In this document: piece by piece, positions 28,130 to 35,868 of the stretch
How the letters are laid out: each line of letters opens with the position of its first letter
Position numbering within the stretch: the first letter of the stretch is position 1
Source of the DNA: Clostridia bacterium
Lineage (GTDB): Bacteria; Bacillota; Clostridia; Oscillospirales; Acutalibacteraceae
Length of the DNA: 64,000 nt
Assembly (NCBI GenBank): GCA_017395425.1
Contig: JAFPUM010000061.1
Span: 156,290 to 220,289 of the forward strand
Direction of reading: 5' to 3'
Notes under the pieces: model-generated
What the model was told of the DNA's origin: nothing
Databases searched by the model: none
What the model saw: the letters and a program-made list of their open reading frames with translations, nothing else
Made by a program: the position numbers and the translations under genes

Positions 28130-28161
28130 ATTCCGCATTCCGCATTACGCATTCCGCATTG
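28130..28161. repeat. GCATTCC/GCATTAC short repeat after argJ
   Basis: Near-perfect tandem units (GCATTCCGCATTACGCATTC) just downstream of, and including, the argJ stop region. Similar in style to the repeat between mreB and mreC. Confidence 0.5.
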
Positions 28162-29416
28162 CTTTCAACTGCTCGGCGCGATAATCGCCGCTGATGCGCA
28201 CATAATCATAGGTCAGGTCGCAGCCGTAGGACTGCGCGAAACCGTCGCCGCTGCCGCAGTTGATGTCAATCAGAATCTCGTCCGCCAGCAGAATGGTTTT
28301 GGCGCGCGCCTCGTCGAAAGTCACGCCGGCTCCTTCCCGGCAGACGGTAATGCGTCCCCGCTCCGATACAAACGCTACTTCCACCCGGGCAATATCGCAT
28401 TTCGCGCCGGAATAGCCGATGGCGCAGAGAATGCGTCCCCAGTTGGCGTCGGAGCCGAACATTGCCGCCTTGACCAAGCTCGAGCAGACTACGGATTTGG
28501 CAATAACGCGGGCGTTTTCGTCATCCACCGCCCCGTGAACGCAGCAGGTCAGCAATCGTGTGGAACCCTCTCCGTCCCGCGCCAACTCCCGGCTGATAGT
28601 CGTACAGACCGCTCTGAGCGCCTCCGTGAAGCGATCAAACATCTTCCCTTCACCGTCAATCAGGGGATTGCCCGCCAGTCCCGAAGCCATGACCGCCGCC
28701 GTGTCATTGGTAGAGGTATCGCCGTCCACCGACACCATATTGAAAGTATCAGGAACCACCTTCGCCAGCGCCTTCCGGAGCATTTCGGGCGTAATCGCCG
28801 CGTCGGTGGTGATGAAGCAGAGGATGGTCGCCATGTTGGGATGAACCATGCCTGATCCCTTTGCCATTGCGCCGAAGCACACCGGCGTGCCGCACAGGTC
28901 GCAGACAAACGATATTTCCTTGCGGTAGCGGTCAGTCGTAAGTATCGCGTCAGCGGCATCGGAGCCGCCGTCTGCGCGAAGCTGCGCCGCGAGTGTGACA
29001 GCCGCGTTCCGGATAGGGGTCAGATCAAGCACCTGTCCGATCACCCCCGTGGACGCCACTATCACGTCCTCCGGCGCAATGCGCATGACCCGCGCGGCAA
29101 TACGGCACATTTCCTCGGCTTTCTCTTCCCCGTCGGCATTGCAGGTGTTGGCGTTGCCGCTGTTGCAGATCAGCCCTTGGGCATATCCGTCGGCAAGGTG
29201 CCGCTTGGTAACGGCAATGGATGCGCCTTTCACCAGATTCTGTGTATAGGCTCCCGCCGCAGCGCAGCGCACGTCGCAGCGCAGCATCGCCAGATCACGC
29301 TTGCGACGGTTGCGTCGCATACCGCTGTGAATGCCTGCCGCCCGGAATCCTTTGGGGGCAGTCACGCCGCCGGGAATCACATACGCCTTTTGCAGTGCCA
29401 ACTCGAATTTTGCCAT
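28145..29416 (-). CDS. argJ: Bifunctional ornithine acetyltransferase / N-acetylglutamate synthase
   Basis: ArgJ, 423 aa, transferring acetyl from N-acetylornithine to glutamate (cyclic pathway) and possibly making acetylglutamate from acetyl-CoA. The self-cleavage region is clear: KGSGMVHPNMATILCF, where the Thr of MATIL is the expected nucleophile. N- and C-terminal motifs GVTAPKGFRAAGIHSG and INCGSGDGFAQSYGCDLTYDYV fit. Having argJ means no separate argE is needed. argC is not in the window. Confidence 0.95.
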   Translation of the reverse strand: MAKFELALQKAYVIPGGVTAPKGFRAAGIHSGMRRNRRKRDLAMLRCDVRCAAAGAYTQNLVKGASIAVTKRHLADGYAQGLICNSGNANTCNADGEEKAEEMCRIAARVMRIAPEDVIVASTGVIGQVLDLTPIRNAAVTLAAQLRADGGSDAADAILTTDRYRKEISFVCDLCGTPVCFGAMAKGSGMVHPNMATILCFITTDAAITPEMLRKALAKVVPDTFNMVSVDGDTSTNDTAAVMASGLAGNPLIDGEGKMFDRFTEALRAVCTTISRELARDGEGSTRLLTCCVHGAVDDENARVIAKSVVCSSLVKAAMFGSDANWGRILCAIGYSGAKCDIARVEVAFVSERGRITVCREGAGVTFDEARAKTILLADEILIDINCGSGDGFAQSYGCDLTYDYVRISGDYRAEQLKAMRNA

Positions 29417-29440
29417 GTGTCCTGTTTACCACCTTGTCAT

Positions 29441-30061
29441 TTAATAATCCTGCGGCAGGACGGCACAATGGGTATCCACCCATTGAATGCCCAGCCGCTT
29501 GATCCCCACGGATGCAAAATCCACCGTAACCGCGCGGTGAACCCCTTCGCCCTCAATCGCCGTGATCACGCCTTCGCCGTATTTCGGGTGCAGCACTATC
29601 ATGCCCGTCTGATAGGCGTCGTACTGCTTCGATAACGCTTCGTCACGCTGATGCTCCTTGACAATATGATCGTTGAGCTTATCATTGTACAGCCGCGTGG
29701 GCATCGCGCCCACTTTCAGACAGCACATACGCCACATCTTGTCGTGTGCCGATTCCCCTCGCTGCATGTAATCCATATAATGCGCGTATTCATGCCGTAT
29801 CACATCCAGCGCTGATTCCTCCGGCCAGTCGGGATTCTGAAACCAGTAGTTGGAGAAGGTAAAATTCAGATTGTCCGGCGAGGCATACGAAAACATTCCC
29901 AGTGTGCACCTTGCGTTATTCAGACGAATGGGCAGTTCTCCCCCGTTCAATCCCGTGATACCGTCCAGGCGCGTCAGTTCCGCGCGGATTCTCGCTTCGT
30001 CCCAGATCATTTTTGTCGGGGGCTTCTCCTTCGGCTTTTTCCGCCGTTCCCTTTCCGCCAT
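29441..30061 (-). CDS. SprT-like zinc metalloprotease
   Basis: Protein of 206 aa. The zinc-protease motif is HEYAH (H90, E91, H94), with H106 (ESAHDKMWRM) as likely third ligand, matching the SprT/Spartan-like fold. The C-terminal region (GMIVLHPKYGEGVITAIEGEGV... VDF) is a small beta-barrel like that at the end of UvrD/PcrA helicases or CarD, probably a protein- or nucleic-acid-binding module. The combination suggests a protease acting on DNA- or RNA-bound proteins; the target is not known. GGAAGGAG precedes the ATG. Confidence 0.8.
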   Translation of the reverse strand: MAERERRKKPKEKPPTKMIWDEARIRAELTRLDGITGLNGGELPIRLNNARCTLGMFSYASPDNLNFTFSNYWFQNPDWPEESALDVIRHEYAHYMDYMQRGESAHDKMWRMCCLKVGAMPTRLYNDKLNDHIVKEHQRDEALSKQYDAYQTGMIVLHPKYGEGVITAIEGEGVHRAVTVDFASVGIKRLGIQWVDTHCAVLPQDY

Positions 30062-30087
30062 GATAACTCCTTCCGTTCAGCCTTTTG

Positions 30088-30417
30088 TCAATCCAATCGG
30101 ATACTCTTATCCAGCACAATTTTACTGTGACAGTCGGGGCATTCGTCGGTAATCGAAATCGGCAGCCCCAGCAGTCCTGTTTTCACGATATTTTTGGAGC
30201 CGCACTTGGGGCAGAACAGAAACTCTTTTGCCCGGTGGGACATAATATGGCAGATGATGCCTCCCATCAGCGCAATGGACATAATCACAAAAATAGTCGC
30301 ATATCCCTTGCTCACAAAAAAGCAAAGATCCAGCAGAAACAGCGAAAAGCAGTAGAGGCTCAGCGCTATGGTCAGCCATAATTTATGGGAATAAAAATAC
30401 TCCTGTCGTGATTTCAT
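30088..30417 (-). CDS. Two-helix membrane protein with C-terminal zinc ribbon
   Basis: Protein of 109 aa: two membrane segments (about 12-34 and 38-60), then CPKCGS...CPDCHS, a four-cysteine zinc ribbon on the far side. No family name is known to me. A GGAGG site precedes the ATG. It follows the OadB-like small protein by 6 nt and is probably cotranscribed with it and with the SprT-like gene. Confidence 0.75.
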   Translation of the reverse strand: MKSRQEYFYSHKLWLTIALSLYCFSLFLLDLCFFVSKGYATIFVIMSIALMGGIICHIMSHRAKEFLFCPKCGSKNIVKTGLLGLPISITDECPDCHSKIVLDKSIRLD

Positions 30418-30423
30418 GACACG

Positions 30424-30699
30424 TCAATCCTCCACATATTTCTTGATGAGTACCAGCAGTGTGGTGGCAATGCCCGCCACAATCGCCGACCAGATCGCCA
30501 CAAACCGGAGAAATGTCTTGAACGGACTGTCCTCCGTGCTGACAAATACGGCGGTGGGACCGTCCTCGCCCCCGATGATGCCGATGTCGCCCTTCATGCC
30601 GCTCGCGAGATTGCGCACACCCGTCGCCAGCCCTACCACACTGATGATACACAGCAGCAGCGAGGTGACTTTTTTATAAGCGCTTCGTATCCAATCCAT
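30424..30699 (-). CDS. Small OadB-like membrane protein
   Basis: Protein of 91 aa with two membrane segments (about 12-30 and 62-85). Between them lies GDIGIIGGEDGPTAVFVS, which matches the opening motif of the beta subunit of sodium-pumping decarboxylases (IIGGADGPT). The rest of that large subunit is absent, so this is a stand-alone miniature or a decayed relative, not a functional decarboxylase subunit. Role unknown. It has a good AAGGAG site and is followed 6 nt later by the zinc-ribbon protein. Confidence 0.7.
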   Translation of the reverse strand: MDWIRSAYKKVTSLLLCIISVVGLATGVRNLASGMKGDIGIIGGEDGPTAVFVSTEDSPFKTFLRFVAIWSAIVAGIATTLLVLIKKYVED

Positions 30700-30753
30700 G
30701 ATGATTCACGCTCCTTTTCAGCATAATCTACTAAAAGAAATATTAAAAGGCTA

Positions 30754-30782
30754 TTGATATTATATCGTTATTATGATATAAT
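30754..30782 (+). promoter_or_regulatory. Promoter of the Phd/ParE-type module
   Basis: TTGATA (30754-30759), 17 nt, TATAAT (30777-30782), embedded in the operator palindrome, so binding there would block transcription. Confidence 0.75.
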
Positions 30783-30795
30783 AACGATATAATAT
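30757..30795 (+). promoter_or_regulatory. 39-bp palindromic operator of the toxin-antitoxin module
   Basis: Perfect inverted repeat: 18-bp arms (30757-30774 and 30778-30795) around a 3-nt spacer. It overlaps the -10 and much of the spacer, the usual place for autoregulation by an antitoxin or toxin-antitoxin complex. Confidence 0.85.
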
Positions 30796-30815
30796 TTTGA
30801 CTGGGAGGTATCACT

Positions 30816-31088
30816 ATGGCAACAATCAGACCAAGCTCAGATTTAAGAAATCGATACAATGAAATATCCGATTTTTGCCACCAATATCACGAACCTATCT
30901 TTATCACCAAAAATGGAGTAGGTGATCTGGTGGTTATGTCTAACGACGAATATGAGAGACTTTGCGGAAAACAGGAGCTTTACAGGCTTTTAGATCAAGG
31001 CATAGAAGCAATGAAATCGGATACAGGTCGTCCGGCGGATGAAGTTTTTGAAGAAATAGAGAGGAATTTCGGTTTTGGAGAAGTATAA
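30816..31088 (+). CDS. Phd/YefM family antitoxin
   Basis: Antitoxin of 90 aa. The N-terminal half (SSDLRNRYNEISDFCHQYHEPIFITKNG, then DLVVMSNDEYERL) is the Phd/YefM DNA-binding fold; the C-terminal part would wrap the toxin. It probably represses its own promoter through the upstream palindrome. GGGAGG precedes the ATG. The reading frame overlaps the toxin gene by 14 nt. The module is visibly more AT-rich than the neighbours, suggesting acquisition. Confidence 0.88.
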   Translation: MATIRPSSDLRNRYNEISDFCHQYHEPIFITKNGVGDLVVMSNDEYERLCGKQELYRLLDQGIEAMKSDTGRPADEVFEEIERNFGFGEV

Positions 31089-31389
31089 TGTTATTATCGA
31101 ATATCCCGCCACAGAAGATTTAAATGACATTCTCTCTTATATCACATACAATCTGAAGGAACCTGCCATTGCAAAAAGAATCTATGCTTCTATCAAAGTA
31201 AAAGTAAAAACTTTAGAACTTATGCCTAATCGTCATCCCGTTATTCATGAAGACAAATACAGAAAACTTGACATAAGAAAAATGCCTGTTGAAAACTACA
31301 CCGCATTTTACACCGTCGATGAAAGCACTAAAACCGTTCATATTTTGAGGATTTTATACAATCGCCGTTATTGGAAAAACTTAATCTGA
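31075..31389 (+). CDS. ParE/RelE family toxin
   Basis: Toxin of 104 aa with the ParE/RelE fold: EYPATEDLNDILSYITYNL at the N-terminus and AFYTVDESTKTVHILRILYNRRYW at the C-terminus. Members act as ribosome-dependent RNases (RelE) or gyrase inhibitors (ParE); the start EKYNVIIEYPATEDL looks more ParE-like, but this is not certain. The start is TTG inside the antitoxin gene, the only in-frame start before residue 50. Translation is coupled to the antitoxin. Confidence 0.85.
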   Translation: MEKYNVIIEYPATEDLNDILSYITYNLKEPAIAKRIYASIKVKVKTLELMPNRHPVIHEDKYRKLDIRKMPVENYTAFYTVDESTKTVHILRILYNRRYWKNLI

Positions 31390-31424
31390 ATAGTAGAGCA
31401 GTCTGGATAAATCAGGCTGCTTTT

Positions 31425-31892
31425 TTACAGTATCTTCTCCATGCCGATTTTCTGCGGCACCAGTCCGCAGCGTTCATAGAATTGCATCGCGCCGGGATTG
31501 CAGCACCACACATTCAATGTGACATTGTAACAGCCGCTTTCCTTGGCAAATTGCAGCACATATTCATACAACTGCCGCCCGATGTGCTGTCCACGCCGGT
31601 TCTCGTCCACGCAGAGATCGTCGATGTATAACGTCCTGATATCCGTCACGCAGGTGTCGTTGAGGTGCTGCTTGAACATGCAAAAAGCATAGCCTGTCAC
31701 CTCATTGCTGTCCACGGCAACAAAGATGGGACGACTGTCGTCCGCTATCAAATCCGCCAGTTGTTCCGCTGTATATTTGGTTCCGTCCGGTTGGAAAAGA
31801 TCCGGTCTGCCATGATGATGCACGTTACAAACCTGCCGCAGCAGTCCGCTGATGGCAGGAATGTCGCTTTGCTTTGCTCTGCGGATCATCAT
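31425..31892 (-). CDS. GNAT family N-acetyltransferase
   Basis: Acetyltransferase of 155 aa with the GNAT fold: MIRRAKQSDIPAISGLLRQV at the start, the acetyl-CoA binding block LYIDDLCVDENRRGQHIGRQL (R-x-x-G-x-G-like), and LNVWCCNPGAMQFYERCGL near the end. Substrate unknown. The ATG overlaps the argH stop (ATGA), so it is translationally coupled to argH. The open frame extends upstream into argH but that part is not GNAT-like. Confidence 0.85.
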   Translation of the reverse strand: MMIRRAKQSDIPAISGLLRQVCNVHHHGRPDLFQPDGTKYTAEQLADLIADDSRPIFVAVDSNEVTGYAFCMFKQHLNDTCVTDIRTLYIDDLCVDENRRGQHIGRQLYEYVLQFAKESGCYNVTLNVWCCNPGAMQFYERCGLVPQKIGMEKIL

Positions 31893-33262
31893 ACGCCGAT
31901 ACACTCCCTGATTCTCTTCACGTTCGCCAGCGTGTTTTCCTTGGCGGGACCGCCCGCGCTCTTGCGCTGGCTGACGCATACATCGAGGTTGATGGCTTCA
32001 TACACACCCTCGTCGAAAGTATCGCAGATTGCCTGATATTCTGCCAGCGGCAGGGTTTCGAGCGTCTCGCCCATCGCGATACATTTTGCCACGAGTGTGC
32101 CGGTTGCCTTGTACGCGTCGCGGAAGGGCAGTCCTTTCTTCACGAGATAATCCGCGCAGTCGGTGGCATTGATAAAGCCCCTGGCGGCGGCGGCACGCAT
32201 ATTGTCCTTGAGGACGGTCATGGTGTCGAGCATGGGGGTAAAGGTGGTAATACACATTCTCACGGTATCAAACGCGTCGAAAATGGCTTCCTTATCCTCC
32301 TGCATATCCTTGTTGTATGCCAGCGGAATCCCCTTCATGACCGTGAGCAGCGTCATCAGATCACCGAACACACGCCCCGATTTGCCGCGCACCAGCTCCG
32401 CGATATCGGGATTTTTCTTCTGCGGCATGATGGATGAACCGGTCGAAAACGCGTCGTCCAGCTCGATGAATTTGAATTCCCACGAACACCACAGAATGAT
32501 TTCCTCAGCAAAGCGCGAAAGATGCACCATCACAATGGAAAGCGCCGAAGCGAGTTCCAGACAGAAATCGCGGTCGGACACACCGTCGAGACTGTTGCGG
32601 GCATAGTCGTCCATGCCCAGCGCTGCAGTGGTCAGACGGCGGTCGATGGCATAAGTCGTCCCCGCCAGCGCACAGCTCCCGAGCGGATTGATGTTCATGC
32701 GCTTCTTCGCGTCCTCGATACGGGCAATGTCACGCACCAGCATTTCGGCATAGGCAAGCAGATGATGTCCGAAGGTGATGGGCTGCGCCCGCTGGAGATG
32801 GGTATAGCCCGGCATGACGGTTTCGGCGTGTTCCTCCGCCTTGCTGCAAATCACTGTCACCAGTTCTTTGAGAGCAGAAACCATTTCGTCCGCCTGTTTC
32901 CGGAGATTCAGCCGGATGTCAAGCGCCACCTGATCGTTGCGGCTGCGGGAAGTATGAAGCCGCTTGCCGGTGCTGCCCAGACGGGCGGTGAGTTCGCCCT
33001 CCACAAAAGTGTGAATGTCCTCGGCTTCCATGTCAATCTGCAAAGCACCGCTCTCGATGTCGTTCAGAATGCCCTGCAACCCCTCAATAATCTTATCCGC
33101 CTCCGCGCGGTCGATGATGCCGCAGGCACCCAGCATATCGGCGTGCGCCATGCTGCCCTCGATGTCTTCGCGGTACATTCTGCTGTCGAAGGAAATGGAA
33201 GAATTGAAATCGTTTGTCTTTTTGTCAATCGCTTTTGAAAAGCGTCCCTGCCAAAGCTGCAT
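31889..33262 (-). CDS. argH: Argininosuccinate lyase
   Basis: Fumarase-superfamily enzyme of 457 aa that splits argininosuccinate to arginine and fumarate, the last step of arginine synthesis. The signature SSIMPQKKNPDIAELVRGKSG and motifs SRNDQVALDIRL and HTSRSRNDQ are present. AAAGGAG precedes the ATG. It has its own promoter and is followed by an overlapping GNAT gene. argG, the preceding enzyme, is separated from it by an SPFH protein gene. Confidence 0.96.
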   Translation of the reverse strand: MQLWQGRFSKAIDKKTNDFNSSISFDSRMYREDIEGSMAHADMLGACGIIDRAEADKIIEGLQGILNDIESGALQIDMEAEDIHTFVEGELTARLGSTGKRLHTSRSRNDQVALDIRLNLRKQADEMVSALKELVTVICSKAEEHAETVMPGYTHLQRAQPITFGHHLLAYAEMLVRDIARIEDAKKRMNINPLGSCALAGTTYAIDRRLTTAALGMDDYARNSLDGVSDRDFCLELASALSIVMVHLSRFAEEIILWCSWEFKFIELDDAFSTGSSIMPQKKNPDIAELVRGKSGRVFGDLMTLLTVMKGIPLAYNKDMQEDKEAIFDAFDTVRMCITTFTPMLDTMTVLKDNMRAAAARGFINATDCADYLVKKGLPFRDAYKATGTLVAKCIAMGETLETLPLAEYQAICDTFDEGVYEAINLDVCVSQRKSAGGPAKENTLANVKRIRECIGV

Positions 33263-33322
33263 ATTTTTTAATGTCTCCTTTGTATTCCACTATTCCACTG
33301 TCAGGTCTCATTGCCAACTACC

Positions 33323-33351
33323 ATTATACCCCTCTGATAGGCAAAATGCAA
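33323..33351 (-). promoter_or_regulatory. Promoter of argH
   Basis: On the minus strand: TTGCAT (33351-33346), 17 nt, TATAAT (33328-33323), about 60 nt ahead of the argH start. Confidence 0.75.
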
Positions 33352-33358
33352 TGATTTC

Positions 33359-34189
33359 TTATTTCTTATCACTCAGCATATCCGAAAAATTGATGATCGC
33401 GGAACCGTCGGTGACTTTGGGCAGTTCGCCGTTCCACTTCTGGATTTTTTCGTATTCGATCAGATTCTTGCTCAGCGAATCGCTCAGAATATCGTTGGCT
33501 TTCGCCTGCGCTTCGGACTGAATGCGCAGAGTTTCGGCTTCCGCTTCCGCCTTCACAATCGCTTCTTCCTTCTCGGTTTTGGCTTTCAGCAGACGCTGCT
33601 CCGCCACCTGCTTTTCCTCAATGGCGGCAATATAGGCTTCGGAGAATTCAAAGTTGATGATATTGACGTCCTCGACATAAATGCCGTTGCGGTTGAGCTT
33701 GTTGTTGAGCTCGGTAATCAGACCCTGCGAAATCAGCGAACGGTTGGCAACGCTCTCTTCCGCGGTGTACTTGGCGGTAATGGCTTTCAACACTTCATTG
33801 ACCGCCGGCGTGACCAGCACGGTTTCGTAATCGCTGCCGACGTTCTTATAGATGGCGTAGGATTTGTCCTTTGCCACGCGGTAATTGATGGCAAGCCGCG
33901 TCTGAACGGTCTGCAAATCCTTGGAGAAGGCTTCGGTCTCGACTTCCAGCTTGACAATGCGGTTGTCCATCTTGATGATGCGCTGTACAAAGGGAATCTT
34001 TACATGAAGTCCCTCCTGCAAGACGTTCTCGCTGACCCGTCCCAGCGTGTTGATGACGCCGGTATGACCCGCGTCGATAATGGTGACGGAATTCCCGATG
34101 ATCACCAGCGCCGCCAGTACCGCCGCGGTAATCGCAATGGGCTTCTTGGGAATATGTACGGTCTTCTTTTCGTCGATGATAACTGCCAT
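33359..34189 (-). CDS. SPFH/prohibitin-family membrane protein
   Basis: Protein of 276 aa with an N-terminal membrane anchor (about 18-40), an SPFH/band 7 domain (AGHTGVINTLGRVSENVLQEG, then RLAINYRVAKDKSYAIYKNVG) and a C-terminal helical, Ala/Glu-rich coiled coil (KAEAEAETLRIQSEAQAK). The family scaffolds membrane microdomains and often controls proteases such as FtsH. No dedicated partner gene lies beside it; it sits between argG and argH. The start is ATG with GGA upstream. Confidence 0.88.
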   Translation of the reverse strand: MAVIIDEKKTVHIPKKPIAITAAVLAALVIIGNSVTIIDAGHTGVINTLGRVSENVLQEGLHVKIPFVQRIIKMDNRIVKLEVETEAFSKDLQTVQTRLAINYRVAKDKSYAIYKNVGSDYETVLVTPAVNEVLKAITAKYTAEESVANRSLISQGLITELNNKLNRNGIYVEDVNIINFEFSEAYIAAIEEKQVAEQRLLKAKTEKEEAIVKAEAEAETLRIQSEAQAKANDILSDSLSKNLIEYEKIQKWNGELPKVTDGSAIINFSDMLSDKK

Positions 34190-34221
34190 TTTAATGACAT
34201 CCTTTCCGCGTCAAAAATCAT

Positions 34222-34269
34222 AAAAATCAAGCGCGGGACAGAGAGATAAAACTTCCCTGTCCCACGCGG
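34222..34269 (-). terminator. Terminator of argG
   Basis: CGCGGGACAG pairs with CTGTCCCACGCG (one bulge); the minus strand continues CTTGATTTTT. Confidence 0.7.
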
Positions 34270-34292
34270 TCATTTTCCAAAATCGTAATCCA

Positions 34293-35516
34293 TTACTTGC
34301 TGTTCTTGGCAGCCTGCTCCTTCATCGCCTGAACCTTGATGGGCAGACCAAAGAGGTTGATGAAGCCTGCCGAATCGTTCTGATCATAGACTTCGTCCTC
34401 ATCAAAGGTGGCAATGTCCTCATCATACAGCGAATAGGGGGACTTCACGCCCGCGTCGATGATGTTGCCCTTGTAGAGCTTGAGACGGACGTCACCGGTC
34501 ACGGTTTCCTGCGTCTTGTCTACAAACGCCGCCAGCGATTCGCGCAGCGGAGTAAACCACTGACCGAAGTACACCAGTTCGGCATAACGGATGCCCACCT
34601 GCTGCTTATAGTGGTAGGTGTCGCGGTCAAGGCAGATTTCCTCCAGTTTGTTGTGCGCATGATAGAGAATCGTGCCGCCGGGAGTCTCATACACGCCGCG
34701 GCTCTTCATACCAACCAGACGGTTCTCCACCATATCGGCAATACCGATACCGTTCTTACCGCCCAGTTCATTGAGCGCCGCGACCATCGCGGGACCGTCC
34801 AGCTTTTCGCCGTTGAGTGCTACCGGAATGCCTTTTTCAAAAGAAAGGGTGATGTAAGTGGCTTCGTCGGGGGCTTTTTCGGGAGAAACGCCCATTTCGA
34901 GAATCTTGTCATACTGCGGCTCATTCCAGGGATTTTCGAGGTCAAGACCCTCGTGAGAAAGATGCCAGAGATTCTTATCCTTGGAATAGTTGGTTTCTCT
35001 GTTGATCTTAAGCGGGATATTGTGCTGCTCGGCATATTCGATTTCCTGCTCGCGGCTCTTAAATTCCCATGTTCTCCAGGGAGCGATAATCTTCATCTGC
35101 GGCGCAAAGCGCTTGATGGCCAGTTCAAAACGCACCTGATCGTTGCCCTTGCCGGTGCAGCCGTGGCAGATGGCGTCGGCGCCTTCGGCGAGCGCGATTT
35201 CCACGATTCTCTTGGCGATGATCGGACGGGCAAAGCTGGTGCCGAGGAGGTATTTATTTTCATACACCGCGTCCGCCTTGAGGGTGGGATAGACATATTC
35301 TTCAATGAATTCCTTGGTGAGGTCCTCGATATAGAGCTTGGAAGCGCCGGTGGCAAGTGCCTTTTCTTCCAGACCGTCCAGCTCGGTGCCCTGACCTACA
35401 TTGCCGGACACCGCGATGACTTCGCAGTTGTCATAATTTTCTTTGAGCCACGGAATGATGATGGACGTGTCCAGTCCTCCGGAATAAGCGAGGACAACCT
35501 TCTTGATGTCAGCCAT
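34293..35516 (-). CDS. argG: Argininosuccinate synthase
   Basis: ATP-dependent ligase of 407 aa joining citrulline and aspartate. The ATP-pyrophosphatase loop is [20 protein letters not shown] and the substrate-binding block is [15 protein letters not shown]. Length matches the family. GGAGG lies 9 nt before the ATG. The gene has a strong promoter and an upstream candidate ArgR operator, and probably forms its own transcription unit ended by a hairpin. Confidence 0.97.
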   Translation of the reverse strand: MADIKKVVLAYSGGLDTSIIIPWLKENYDNCEVIAVSGNVGQGTELDGLEEKALATGASKLYIEDLTKEFIEEYVYPTLKADAVYENKYLLGTSFARPIIAKRIVEIALAEGADAICHGCTGKGNDQVRFELAIKRFAPQMKIIAPWRTWEFKSREQEIEYAEQHNIPLKINRETNYSKDKNLWHLSHEGLDLENPWNEPQYDKILEMGVSPEKAPDEATYITLSFEKGIPVALNGEKLDGPAMVAALNELGGKNGIGIADMVENRLVGMKSRGVYETPGGTILYHAHNKLEEICLDRDTYHYKQQVGIRYAELVYFGQWFTPLRESLAAFVDKTQETVTGDVRLKLYKGNIIDAGVKSPYSLYDEDIATFDEDEVYDQNDSAGFINLFGLPIKVQAMKEQAAKNSK

Positions 35517-35553
35517 AGTAACGATTCCTCCGTTATGTTTTTATCATGTGTCC

Positions 35554-35581
35554 ATTATACCATTTTTTTTGAATAAATCAA
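35554..35581 (-). promoter_or_regulatory. Promoter of argG
   Basis: On the minus strand: TTGATT (35581-35576), 16 nt, TATAAT (35559-35554). Confidence 0.75.
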
Positions 35582-35753
35582 GCGAATAAGCGTATATTTA
35601 TCCGTTTTTGCCAAATTCGTGACTTTTCCATATAAATTCCGGGTTTCCCGGCGGATTCTTAAACGCTTCTCCGACAATGGGCAGTGTCAGCCATTTCCAA
35701 ACAAGAGAAACGGTTGGGGAATTTTTTATGAAGTATTTGCCCGGGGATAATTG
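35582..35753. other. Intergenic stretch upstream of argG
   Basis: No gene is visible. It contains a small CCGGG-AAA-CCCGG hairpin (about 35639-35651) and otherwise unremarkable sequence between the argG promoter and the candidate ARG box. Confidence 0.45.
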
Positions 35754-35780
35754 TATGAATAATTATACATAATATTCATA
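35754..35780. promoter_or_regulatory. Candidate ARG box (ArgR/AhrC operator)
   Basis: A 27-bp near-palindrome with two overlapping half-site pairs, TGAATAATTATACA and ATACATAATATTCA. The ArgR/AhrC box consensus is TGAAT-N4-ATTCA; each overlaps it with one mismatch. It lies about 175 bp upstream of the argG promoter, so it may act with a second upstream promoter. No ArgR gene is in the window. Confidence 0.5.
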
Positions 35781-35793
35781 ATTTGTGTATATT

Positions 35794-35833
35794 AAAAAAA
35801 TCGGAGCGCAGCATGGTAAGCCGTACTCCGATT
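35794..35833 (-). terminator. Terminator of the htrA operon
   Basis: ATCGGAG (35800-35806) pairs with CTCCGAT (35826-35832); the minus strand continues TTTTTTT. It lies 35 nt after the htrA stop. Confidence 0.8.
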
Positions 35834-35868
35834 CACTGTTTTTATGAATATGACGGAACAATACCGCC

